NCBI GenBank assembly: GCA_015654695.1
Contig: JAATGJ010000048.1
Span: forward strand, 1 to 64,000
Reading direction: 5' to 3'
Length of the DNA: 64,000 nucleotides
From: Chitinophagales bacterium
GTDB taxonomy: Bacteria; Bacteroidota; Bacteroidia; Chitinophagales; Chitinophagaceae
This document shows, in pieces, positions 34,571-42,119 of this stretch. Every line of letters starts with the position of its first letter. The first letter of the stretch is position 1. A program made the position numbers and the translations under genes. The notes under the pieces are model-generated. The model did no database searches, had not been told where the DNA came from, and saw only the letters and a list, made by a program, of their open reading frames with translations.

Positions 34571-35053
34571 ATGTATTATTCTTTTGAAAGTTTATTTAAT
34601 AAAGATGCAATCACATACTTGCACAGCCTTTCAGAGTTTTTAGAAGATACCAGGAAAGTGGCTAAAGAAAAAGATTTATCTCCCAAAGACTGTTACAATA
34701 AAAGTTTTGTGAAAAAAGATTATTTCTTCCCTTTTAATCATGGTTTTTTGATACCAGTTGTTGATAATATTGAACTTTTTTTTGGCATTTGGGAAGAAAC
34801 ATGGTCTGTTTTCAGCTCGCCACTTTGTATTTGTATAGAGGGGAATATGGATAGTGTATTTTTTAAAAAAAGCTCTTTAATTTTTAGCGAGAAGATATCA
34901 ACTGAGATTTTATTTACTGAAACTAAAACAGTAGAAGGCTATCTCGCTGCCGGTCTTAAATCTGAAGCGATTCATCAAGAAAATTCAACTACACGGATTG
35001 TAGAATTCATTCAGAATTGTAGAGATACAATAATAAGAAGCATAACCCCCTAG
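34571..35053 (+). CDS. Hypothetical protein, AT-rich accessory gene
   Basis: A 160-residue protein with no signal peptide or membrane segment, rich in Phe, Lys and Ile. It has segments KKDYFFPFNHGFLIPVVDNIELFFGIWEE and SSPLCICIEGNMD. I recognise no family. The coding region is more AT-rich than topA next door and lies beside a toxin-antitoxin pair, fitting an acquired accessory stretch. A short coding artefact cannot be fully excluded, but the open frame is long for such AT-rich sequence. Confidence 0.5.
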   Translation: MYYSFESLFNKDAITYLHSLSEFLEDTRKVAKEKDLSPKDCYNKSFVKKDYFFPFNHGFLIPVVDNIELFFGIWEETWSVFSSPLCICIEGNMDSVFFKKSSLIFSEKISTEILFTETKTVEGYLAAGLKSEAIHQENSTTRIVEFIQNCRDTIIRSITP

Positions 35054-35207
35054 ATATTCTAACAATCTTTTCGCAGCAAAAATCATAATAGCATCGTTGA
35101 TATGTGAACTTACAGTTTCAAGCATATATTATACTGCTTAAAGCAATATAATAAGAGCCCAAAACAGAATGTTCCGAATAGCTTGTACTTTAGTTGCTTG
35201 GTGCAAT

Positions 35208-35223
35208 TTATAAAATTTTGTAA
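35208..35223. promoter_or_regulatory. Candidate operator palindrome of the toxin-antitoxin pair
   Basis: TTATAAAATTTTGTAA is an inverted repeat with 14 of 16 positions matching, ten bases before the antitoxin ATG. Antitoxins of this type usually repress their own operon through such palindromes. AT-rich palindromes may arise by chance. Confidence 0.4.
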
Positions 35224-35232
35224 CTTACATTC

Positions 35233-35490
35233 ATGAGTTCAAAAAATCTTAAGGAATTAAAAGATAAAATTCTTTTCCAGGTCAATGAACTGGAAGACGA
35301 AACCGCCTTGCAAATGCTGCAGGAGGCCGTTGTTGCTTATTCATCCCCTTCTTCAAATAAAGATATATTGGAGGAACTAACTGACGAACAGACAAAGAGG
35401 TTGTATGAATCTATTCAGCAAGCCAATGAAGGCAAAACTCTCACTCATGAAGAAGTTAAGCAAAAAGCAAAAGAATGGCTCTCCAGGTAA
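35233..35490 (+). CDS. Putative antitoxin of a type II toxin-antitoxin pair
   Basis: An 85-residue, mostly helical, acidic protein: KNLKELKDKILFQVNELEDETALQMLQEAV followed by EELTDEQTKRLYESIQQANEGKTLTHEEVKQKAKEWLSR. The C-terminal EEV..K...W pattern is typical of antitoxins paired with RelE/ParE-like toxins in Bacteroidota. It lacks a clear DNA-binding motif, so its operator binding is uncertain. It overlaps the next gene by 16 bases, which is the usual coupling for such pairs. Confidence 0.75.
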   Translation: MSSKNLKELKDKILFQVNELEDETALQMLQEAVVAYSSPSSNKDILEELTDEQTKRLYESIQQANEGKTLTHEEVKQKAKEWLSR

Positions 35491-35774
35491 AATGGACGGA
35501 GAATGCTTTGGAAGATTACAGGCTTGTAGTGGATTATCTTTTAAAGGTATGGTCGGTTGATATTGCCGCACGGTTTATTAATATAATAGAAAGCAGGCTT
35601 GAAACACTCTCCGTATTTCCCAAAATTGGAATTGCCTCATTAAAAGAAGATAGGGTAAGGTCTATTGTTGTCACGAAACACAATAAGCTTTACTACCGGG
35701 TTTCAGAAGATTGTATAGAAGTCCTCAACATATTTGATACTCGCCAGGATCCTAAAAAGAATAAGTACGATTAG
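35475..35774 (+). CDS. RelE/ParE-type toxin
   Basis: A 99-residue protein with the RelE/ParE fold pattern: LQVKWTENALEDYRLVVDYLLKVWS, then RLETLSVFPKIGIAS and VRSIVVTKHNKLYYRV, ending with IFDTRQDPKKNK. RelE relatives cut mRNA on the ribosome, ParE relatives block gyrase; sequence alone does not decide. The KHNKLYYRV and FDTRQDP segments are the usual C-terminal toxin marks. Starts inside the antitoxin's last codons. Confidence 0.85.
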   Translation: MALQVKWTENALEDYRLVVDYLLKVWSVDIAARFINIIESRLETLSVFPKIGIASLKEDRVRSIVVTKHNKLYYRVSEDCIEVLNIFDTRQDPKKNKYD

Positions 35775-35790
35775 CAAATGTAATAATGAA

Positions 35791-35825
35791 AAGCCCCGTC
35801 TTTCTCCAAATAAGACAGGGCTTTA
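35791..35825 (+). terminator. Intrinsic terminator after the toxin-antitoxin operon
   Basis: AAGCCCCGTCTT (35791-35802) and AAGACAGGGCTT (35812-35823) form a 12-bp stem with one C-A mismatch. On the minus strand the mismatch becomes a G-U pair. A short T-rich stretch (TATTGTGTTTT) follows on the plus strand. Confidence 0.75.
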
Positions 35826-35859
35826 TTGTGTTTTCCAGGAATATTATTGATTCAGTTGC

Positions 35860-36792
35860 ATGGCTGATTATTCGTTTCTTAACCACACGCAACTGTGCAT
35901 TAACGATAACAGTTGTGAACAATTAATAGATGCTGTTGAACTGGTGGTTTCTCTAAGAACGAATCATTCACAGGATAAGAATAATCGGTTAAAATGCTAC
36001 ATAAAGCAGGCCATACTGTATTTTGTGAAAAATAGTTATACACACATGGAAAGAAAATACTGGGAAAAAATTGCCCCTGACTATAACGAAGAAATATTTG
36101 ACGTTTTACATAATGATAAAAAAGCCTGCATCCGCTCTGCTATCAGCAAGGTTGCATCTCCTTCCAAAACCGTTATTGATGCGGGTTGCGCTATCGGCAA
36201 ATGGCTGCCAGTACTCTCGCCTGCTTTCAAAAAAGTAATTGCGGCTGATATTTCCGCCAAAAATCTTGCGATAGCCAAAAAGAACTACCCGGGTTATAGG
36301 AATGTAGAATACCTGCGGGCTGATATGTCAGGAAAGATCAATGTACAGAAATGTGATGTGGCCGTTTGCATCAATGCAATACTTACTGATTCATTGAAAA
36401 AACGAACAGCTTTCTTTCATCATCTTTCATCCTGTTTGAAAAAAGGCGGGCATCTTATATTAGTTGTTCCTTCCCTCGAATCCTGGTTGCTGACAAGAAT
36501 TGTTCAGAGCCGCTGGAAGATTGACAAAAAATTGTTTAATGAAAAACTCACGGGTATTGAAGCTATAAAAAGATATTCTAATATACAATATGGAAATGTA
36601 GAAATTGATAAAGTATATACCAAGCATTACCTCCGGGAAGAATTGATATTGTTATTGATTCAGGAAGGATTTGTTATACGGGACTGCCGGAAAATTGAAT
36701 ATGCGTGGAGCACCGAATTTATAAAGCCTCCCGCATGGTTGAAAGAGCCAGGGCCATGGGATTGGATGATTTCAGCCAAAAAGAATAAGTAA
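35860..36792 (+). CDS. Class I SAM-dependent methyltransferase
   Basis: A 310-residue protein. A helical N-terminal extension of about 60 residues precedes MERKYWEKIAPDYNEEIF, the usual opening of these enzymes. Motif I is VIDAGCAIGKWLPVL and motif II AADISAKNLAIAKKN, then CDVAVCINAIL and a motif III-like KGGHLILVVPS. The substrate is unknown; a small-molecule or lipid/ubiquinone-like role is possible. The gene follows the toxin-antitoxin terminator and is separately transcribed. Confidence 0.75.
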   Translation: MADYSFLNHTQLCINDNSCEQLIDAVELVVSLRTNHSQDKNNRLKCYIKQAILYFVKNSYTHMERKYWEKIAPDYNEEIFDVLHNDKKACIRSAISKVASPSKTVIDAGCAIGKWLPVLSPAFKKVIAADISAKNLAIAKKNYPGYRNVEYLRADMSGKINVQKCDVAVCINAILTDSLKKRTAFFHHLSSCLKKGGHLILVVPSLESWLLTRIVQSRWKIDKKLFNEKLTGIEAIKRYSNIQYGNVEIDKVYTKHYLREELILLLIQEGFVIRDCRKIEYAWSTEFIKPPAWLKEPGPWDWMISAKKNK

Positions 36793-36922
36793 GATGGCAT
36801 CGTTTGCCTTTAATTATTAATTGTTTTGCATCAGCATCATTATGATATATTACCACCCTGTGGAAAAGTTTAGCTGTTTTGTTTGCTTACCAATCACATA
36901 AATTGCATGATAATAACCACCA

Positions 36923-37789
36923 ATGGAAAACAATAAAGAATTATCTGCTTTGTTTCTCCTGATAGATGACCCTGATGAAGAAGTGTTTGACGCCGTATCG
37001 CAAAAGATAGTTGACTATGGCAAGCCAATCATTCCAAACCTGGAACATCTATGGGAAACTACACCTGATGAACTGACACAGATCCGTATCGAACTGCTGA
37101 TCCACCGGCTTCACTTCCGTGACCTGGTTGAAGATTTCAGGCAATGGAATATATCCGGTCATCATGACCTGATGCTCGGCGCTTTGCTGGCTTGTAAATT
37201 CCAGTATCCCGAACTTTCTACTACACCCGTTTTACAGGAAATAGAAAAAGTGCGCCGTAATATCTGGCTGGAACTAAATAATTATCTTACTCCTCTTGAA
37301 CAGATCAATATTGTCACCAGCATTTTATACAGCTATTATGGTTTAAAAGGAAATGAAACAAACTATAAAGAGCCGAATGAGTTTTTATTGCATAAAACCT
37401 TAGAGGCCAAAAGAGGTAACCAGATCAGTAATGGCATTCTTTACCTGATGCTTTGTGAATTGCTGGATATCCCGGTCAGGGCTATCAATATCCCCAAACA
37501 GTTCATTATCGCCTATTTCAAACCCGGTTATTCTGAAGAAAATCTTCCCAACCCCTATCATAAAATCGAATTCTTTATTGATCCTACTTCAGGACAGGTG
37601 TTCTCTCACCAGGATGTAGATAATTATTTCAAACGCATATCAGTACCCCCTGTCGGCGCTTATTTTAAGCCCCAGCAAAATAAAAAAGTGATACGCCAGT
37701 TACTGGAAGAATTCAGCAAATGTTTCGATACTGACAAAGAAATGTATAAGCAAAGAGAACTGATCGAACTGGCTTTGCTGCTGGACTGA
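36923..37789 (+). CDS. Transglutaminase-fold (SirB1-like) protein, probably catalytically degenerate
   Basis: A 288-residue soluble protein. The N-terminal 120 residues are helical, the rest fits the Transglut_core2/SirB1 fold: LLHKTLEAKRGNQISNGILYLMLCELLDIPVRAINIPKQFIIAYF and PYHKIEFFIDPTSGQVFS. In the family, a Cys follows the RG.. segment and a His occupies the PGHF position; here the corresponding positions look like Asn/Ser and Gln (NIPKQF). It is therefore possibly a non-catalytic relative. It precedes dps by 44 bases on the same strand. Confidence 0.65.
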   Translation: MENNKELSALFLLIDDPDEEVFDAVSQKIVDYGKPIIPNLEHLWETTPDELTQIRIELLIHRLHFRDLVEDFRQWNISGHHDLMLGALLACKFQYPELSTTPVLQEIEKVRRNIWLELNNYLTPLEQINIVTSILYSYYGLKGNETNYKEPNEFLLHKTLEAKRGNQISNGILYLMLCELLDIPVRAINIPKQFIIAYFKPGYSEENLPNPYHKIEFFIDPTSGQVFSHQDVDNYFKRISVPPVGAYFKPQQNKKVIRQLLEEFSKCFDTDKEMYKQRELIELALLLD

Positions 37790-37812
37790 TCTTTTTGAGT
37801 GGTGATTTCCCT

Positions 37813-37820
37813 TAATTTTG
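37813..37820 (+). promoter_or_regulatory. Bacteroidota -7 box (TAATTTTG) for dps
   Basis: TAATTTTG matches TAnnTTTG and lies 13 bases before the dps ATG. A TTTG at 37794-37797 is upstream, but closer than the usual spacing. Confidence 0.5.
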
Positions 37821-37833
37821 GAAAAAGCATTTT

Positions 37834-38304
37834 ATGAAAGTAAATATTGATATTACAGAAAAGAACCGCCAGGCAGTTGCTCTTGCATTGAATCAATTGC
37901 TGGCTGATGAACATATCCTCTACAATAAAACCCGTAGTTATCATTGGAACATTGAAGGGGCAAGCTTCATGGAGTTTCATAAATTTTTTGAAGGACAATA
38001 TGATGAACTGGCGGATATCGTTGATGATGTAGCTGAACGTATCCGCGCTATCGGCCACTTCGCTGAAGGGAGATTGAAAGAAATTATCAAATTAAGCAGC
38101 CTGGAAGAACCGGCTGTGCCTTCTGATCAGTCTGCCCAGGTAGCAAACCTTCTTGCAGATCATGAAACGATTATCGGCAAGTTACGCAAACAGATCAAAG
38201 ACTTTGATGAAAAGTACAAAGATACCGGCAGCAGTGATTTTGTAACCGGCTTACTGAAACAACATGAAAAGATGGCCTGGATGCTGAGAAGTTATTTGAG
38301 ATGA
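37834..38304 (+). CDS. dps: DNA-binding ferritin-like protein Dps
   Basis: Dps stores iron as ferric mineral and protects DNA from oxidative damage. The 156-residue protein has the four ferroxidase-site residues His37, His49, Asp64 and Glu68, in YHWNIEG, MEFHKFFE and DIVDDVAERI, with the exact spacing of classical Dps (12, 15 and 4). The C-terminal half carries KQHEKMAWMLRSYLR. It has a probable own promoter (37,813). No long basic tail for strong DNA binding is visible at the N-terminus. Confidence 0.93.
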   Translation: MKVNIDITEKNRQAVALALNQLLADEHILYNKTRSYHWNIEGASFMEFHKFFEGQYDELADIVDDVAERIRAIGHFAEGRLKEIIKLSSLEEPAVPSDQSAQVANLLADHETIIGKLRKQIKDFDEKYKDTGSSDFVTGLLKQHEKMAWMLRSYLR

Positions 38305-38373
38305 AAGGCAGGCTATGAGATGCAGTTTACGCAACTTTGATTTATCCATCTCAGAGGTCATCGCTTACACTTC

Positions 38374-39813
38374 TCATAACTCTAAACTCCATCCTTCACG
38401 ATACTGTCTCTTTACAAATTGGTTGGCTTCATCAAAATTCGTGATCTTCATATTCTTTGCATCCCACAATAATTTTTTGCGCCCAAGGTATTTATCTCCC
38501 CATCCTTTCAGGTTCGGGTTCTGCATCATCCAGCTACGGATAGCCAGGTTGCCCATCAATATGCTTTCTGTAAAAGGTCCTGCATACTCAAATGGTGAAC
38601 TCGTTTCACCGTTACCATAACCTGCGATACAGGCATTCACCCATTGAATATAATGCCCTTCAGGTACACGTTTCAATGTTGGTTTGGGCATTATCTTTTC
38701 TTTCATCAGTTTAGTGGGGAGTAATCTTGGATTAGCGCCATAGCAATCCGCCAATAATTTCCCTTTGGTACCAATAAACAATACACCGCCATCCCAGTTA
38801 CCAAAATCTTCTCCCGGCAATAGTTCATCAGGACGGGCAGGCAACAATCCTCCATCATGCCAGGACACTTTTATATTTCCTTTTCCGTCTTTTCTTGGAT
38901 AGTTCAAATGAATGATAGATGATGGGGGGCAGCTCTCGATAAAATTCCCTTCCGCCCACATATCTTTCCAAACATTGCTCACACTGCATTCAGCGGAGTC
39001 TGGATAATCAATCGGCAATATCCTGTAAATAGGATCCATGATATGACAGGCCATATCACCCAATGCACCGGTGCCAAATGCCCACCAGCCACGCCAGTTG
39101 AAAGGCAGGTAAGCCGGGTTGTAATCAATTTGTTTTGCCGTGCCGAGCCATAGATTCCAATCTAATTCTGATGGTATTTCAAATTTTCCCGTTGGTGTGG
39201 GTATTCCCTGCGGCCATACAGGCCTGTTGGTCCATGCATGCGCTTCGTAAACATCACCGATCATTCCAGCCATATACATTTCTTTTGCCAATCGCACACC
39301 GTCACCGGAACCGCCCTGGTTTCCCATTTGAGTAACTACTTTATATTTCTTTGCCGCTTCTGACAATATCCTTGCTTCATAGATATCATGCGTCAATGGT
39401 TTTTGCGTATAAACATGCTTTCCCAATTGCATAGCGGCGAGTGTAGCTACAGCATGTGTATGATCCGGGGTAGATATGGAGCATGCGTCAATATTGTTTT
39501 TCTCTTTTTTCAGCATTTCCCTGAAGTCCTTGTAATATTTTGCATTGGGGAAATTTTTTTTGCTCTTTGCTCCCTGGCGGTCGTCCACATCACACAAAGC
39601 AATGATATTTACATTCGGGCTTTTAGCAAATTCCATAAGGTCGCTTTCACCCTTCCCCCCCACACCAATGCCAGCAATGTTCAGTTTGTCACTGGGTGCA
39701 ACGAAACCACGGCCAAGCACATGACGGGGAACAATAAAGAAACTGCTTCCAACAATAGCGCTGTTCCGGATAAAGCGGCGGCGGGATGCATTGAAATAAT
39801 TTTTGTCTTTCAT
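38374..39813 (-). CDS. Tat-exported Gfo/Idh/MocA family oxidoreductase
   Basis: A 479-residue protein with a twin-arginine-type signal (SRRRFIRNSAIVGSSFF), so it is folded before export. Next comes a Rossmann fold (LNIAGIGVGGKGESD) with IIALCDVDDRQ, DACSISTPDHTHAVATLAAMQLGKHVYTQKPLTHD, the classic Gfo/Idh/MocA block with the EKP-like KPL. Substrate is an alditol or sugar in related enzymes; none can be named here. Convergent with dps, 69 bases apart, and separated from csaA by 411 bases. Confidence 0.8.
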   Translation of the reverse strand: MKDKNYFNASRRRFIRNSAIVGSSFFIVPRHVLGRGFVAPSDKLNIAGIGVGGKGESDLMEFAKSPNVNIIALCDVDDRQGAKSKKNFPNAKYYKDFREMLKKEKNNIDACSISTPDHTHAVATLAAMQLGKHVYTQKPLTHDIYEARILSEAAKKYKVVTQMGNQGGSGDGVRLAKEMYMAGMIGDVYEAHAWTNRPVWPQGIPTPTGKFEIPSELDWNLWLGTAKQIDYNPAYLPFNWRGWWAFGTGALGDMACHIMDPIYRILPIDYPDSAECSVSNVWKDMWAEGNFIESCPPSSIIHLNYPRKDGKGNIKVSWHDGGLLPARPDELLPGEDFGNWDGGVLFIGTKGKLLADCYGANPRLLPTKLMKEKIMPKPTLKRVPEGHYIQWVNACIAGYGNGETSSPFEYAGPFTESILMGNLAIRSWMMQNPNLKGWGDKYLGRKKLLWDAKNMKITNFDEANQFVKRQYREGWSLEL

Positions 39814-40224
39814 ATACCAAACTTTGCAGGAAGATAAAGGGAACTGGTTTAACCATCAAAAAAAATTTAACCGCAGAATTATTTTTTTGTTACCGGCTCT
39901 ATTACTGTCCCGGGTTTGTCGAAGGATCATCGTCGTTTGAGTTGACTCCGGGACTGCCAGCCCGATTAAAATCCGGGAACCGGTGCTCGCTTGTACAGCA
40001 TACCTATTAAAATATTTCTATATTAATACAACCCTTTCAGGATTTTTATCTCATAGCTGTTATTAAATGTTGTAACAAATCAATTATAGGGGTCTAAATA
40101 CCGAAGGGATGATATTGCTATAGCCTACAACAGCAGCCTCTTTTTCTTAAACCCCGAAGGAGTGGTATTACCTTATTCATAACGATCTTGAATGTTTTAA
40201 TAATCTTTGCAAAAAGAAAACTCC
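39814..40224. other. Intergenic region with degenerate repeat pieces
   Basis: This 411-base gap between two divergent genes contains no supported gene. It carries pieces of a CCGGGA/TCCCGG-rich sequence (about 39,905-39,990) and two copies of CCGAAGGnnTGnTAT at about 40,099 and 40,156. These look like scattered remains of intergenic repeat families. A weak -7-like box TAATCTTTG lies at about 40,201-40,209, upstream of csaA. Confidence 0.5.
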
Positions 40225-40560
40225 ATGCAAATAACCTGGAACGATTTTGAAAAAATAGATATCCGCACAGGAACCATCATTGAAGTAAACGATTTTCCCA
40301 GGGCCCGCAAACCGGCTTACCGTGTGCTTATTGATTTTGGGGAAGAGCTGGGTATTAAAAGATCTTCAGCGCAGATCACGGTGCATTATTCCAAAGATGA
40401 ATTGCTGAACCGGCAGGTAATTGCAGTCGTCAACTTTCCGCCAAAGCAAATAGCGGACTTCATCAGCGAATGCCTGGTGCTGGGTGTGTATGATGAAAAC
40501 AAAGACGTAATTTTATTGCAGCCCGGCAAGCCTGTCGCTAACGGAATGAAAATTGGCTGA
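40225..40560 (+). CDS. csaA: CsaA-type tRNA-binding domain protein
   Basis: A 111-residue OB-fold protein of the CsaA family, a small tRNA-binding-domain chaperone reported to assist protein secretion. It opens MQITWNDFEKIDIRTGTIIEVNDFPRARKPAYRVLID and carries KRSSAQITVHY and VVNFPPKQIADFISECLVLG, the hallmark pieces. Start is ATG at 40,225; a TTG six codons earlier is not needed. The ogt gene overlaps its 3' end by eight bases. Confidence 0.88.
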   Translation: MQITWNDFEKIDIRTGTIIEVNDFPRARKPAYRVLIDFGEELGIKRSSAQITVHYSKDELLNRQVIAVVNFPPKQIADFISECLVLGVYDENKDVILLQPGKPVANGMKIG

Positions 40561-41050
40561 AACATTTACCACATATTATCATTCTCCTGTCGGCCTGCTC
40601 AAAATAGCAGGCACCCCGGAATATATTTCGGAAGTTAGTTTTCATGATGTCACGCAAAAGAATGAAGGAAATAAAAAGCATCTTCCACCCATGCTTATTC
40701 AATGTATAGAACAGCTCATACATTATTTTCATGGTGAACGAAGAATATTTGAATTACCCATTAACCAGCCGGGTACCGCTTTTCAAAAAGAAGTATGGAA
40801 TGAACTGGCTATTATTCCTTATGGCAGAACGATCAGTTATATGGAACTCGCTATCCGGACCGGTGATTCCAAAGCTACCCGGGCAGTAGCCAATGCAAAT
40901 GGTAAAAATAATGTAGCCATCATTATACCTTGTCACCGGGTGATCGGCTCTAATGGAGAATTAACGGGATATGCAGGCGGGTTATGGAGAAAGAAATGGT
41001 TATTGGAACTGGAGATGAAAGTAGCGCATGGGGTGCAGACCTTATTTTAA
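40553..41050 (+). CDS. ogt: Methylated-DNA--protein-cysteine S-methyltransferase
   Basis: Ogt removes alkyl groups from O6-alkylguanine by transfer to its own cysteine. The 165-residue protein has the active-site motif IPCHRVIGSNGELTGYAGG, with Cys in PCHRV, and YHSPVGLLKI at the N-terminus. The start is a TTG at 40,553 inside the csaA stop region (csaA ends 40,560); no other suitable start exists before the conserved N-terminal strand, so TTG is accepted. The short overlap suggests coupled translation. The 3' end overlaps the convergent gene at 41,042 by nine bases. Confidence 0.9.
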   Translation: MAETFTTYYHSPVGLLKIAGTPEYISEVSFHDVTQKNEGNKKHLPPMLIQCIEQLIHYFHGERRIFELPINQPGTAFQKEVWNELAIIPYGRTISYMELAIRTGDSKATRAVANANGKNNVAIIIPCHRVIGSNGELTGYAGGLWRKKWLLELEMKVAHGVQTLF

Positions 41051-41533
41051 CAGGGCCAACTCTGCTTTTCTTTTTTTCAGTCCTTGCAGGATTTCTTTTT
41101 CAGGATCCCAATCATCCAATTCAGACTTTCCATGGCCTAACGTTACATAGTCAATCAATTTTCCTTTTGAAAAGTAAAAATCCCCTGCCCATTTCGTGCC
41201 CTGGTCTATTCCAGCCGGAAGTGAGAAGAATATCTCACTTTCGTACGCATAGATTAAGCCCCCATCTTTTAAATAGTATTTTTCATTGTAAGCAGTTGAG
41301 TCAATTGTATAGCTTATGGTGATTCCCGATAGATTTTTGCTATCAAAATAAAGCCATTGTTCTTTAACCTTTTTATGAGTCACTACTTTGAACTTGCTAT
41401 ATGATTGGCTATTGGCTTTACTGAGGCGGTCAATACTCCTGACTATAGCATTAATGGAAGCGGTATCCGTCTTTGACTGGCAAAAAGAAAGGAATGGAGA
41501 AAAAAATATTACTATGAATACAGCTTTTTTCAT
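41042..41533 (-). CDS. Secreted hypothetical protein
   Basis: A 163-residue protein with signal peptide (MKKAVFIVIFFSPFLSFCQ, cleavage after FCQ). The mature part is beta-rich with VVTHKKVKEQWLYFDSKNLSGITI and LKDGGLIYAYESEIFFSLPAG. It has no Cys for disulfides. I recognise no family; similar periplasmic proteins of unknown function are common in Bacteroidota. It lies one base after the cdd gene on the same strand, making a two-gene unit. Confidence 0.6.
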   Translation of the reverse strand: MKKAVFIVIFFSPFLSFCQSKTDTASINAIVRSIDRLSKANSQSYSKFKVVTHKKVKEQWLYFDSKNLSGITISYTIDSTAYNEKYYLKDGGLIYAYESEIFFSLPAGIDQGTKWAGDFYFSKGKLIDYVTLGHGKSELDDWDPEKEILQGLKKRKAELALLK

Positions 41534-42019
41534 TTATCCTAATTCAGCGCTGTCAAATGCAAATGGCAACAAGAATCTCACAGTTTTCACGATATAAATC
41601 TTTCCTTTCTGCCCTGCCAGTATCATCCGAATAGGTTTCTCGGTTCTCGTTTCATACTCCAGCAATGCCTGGCGGCACATGCCGCAGGGAGAAATAGGAT
41701 GATCGCTTGGCACTTCTTTACTATCATAGCTGATGGCTAATGTATCTATGCTGATGCCCGGGTATAGCGTGGCTGCATTTCCCAGCAAAACCCTTTCTGC
41801 GCAAATGCCCACGGGGTAGGAAGCATTCTCCTGGTTAGTGCCTGCTACCGTTTCACCGTTGTTCAGTTTGGCGACAGCGCCAACAAAAAAATTAGAATAA
41901 GGGGCATACGCTTGTTTGGTAACAGCCCTTGCTTTTGTGAGCAGGTCAGCATCTTCTTTATTTAATTCAGTGATGTCGTTATATACTTCGTACTGAAACT
42001 CAAATTTGGTTTCCTTCAT
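41534..42019 (-). CDS. cdd: Cytidine deaminase
   Basis: Cytidine deaminase converts cytidine and deoxycytidine to uridine forms for pyrimidine salvage. The 161-residue protein has the zinc-site motifs GICAERVLLGN (with catalytic Glu) and PCGMCRQALLEYE, and AYAPYSNFFVGA and TNQENASYP near the N-terminus, all family marks. Start 42,019 (MKETKFEF) is chosen over 42,061, whose 14 extra residues show nothing conserved. Confidence 0.9.
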   Translation of the reverse strand: MKETKFEFQYEVYNDITELNKEDADLLTKARAVTKQAYAPYSNFFVGAVAKLNNGETVAGTNQENASYPVGICAERVLLGNAATLYPGISIDTLAISYDSKEVPSDHPISPCGMCRQALLEYETRTEKPIRMILAGQKGKIYIVKTVRFLLPFAFDSAELG

Positions 42020-42119
42020 AATGTTAAGATACAAAGTATTCGTAATAATAAACCCCTCCATGTCATTGCGAACTGCGAGTATAGCGAAGCAGAAAGCAGG
42101 GAGGGGTTTGGGGAAGCTT

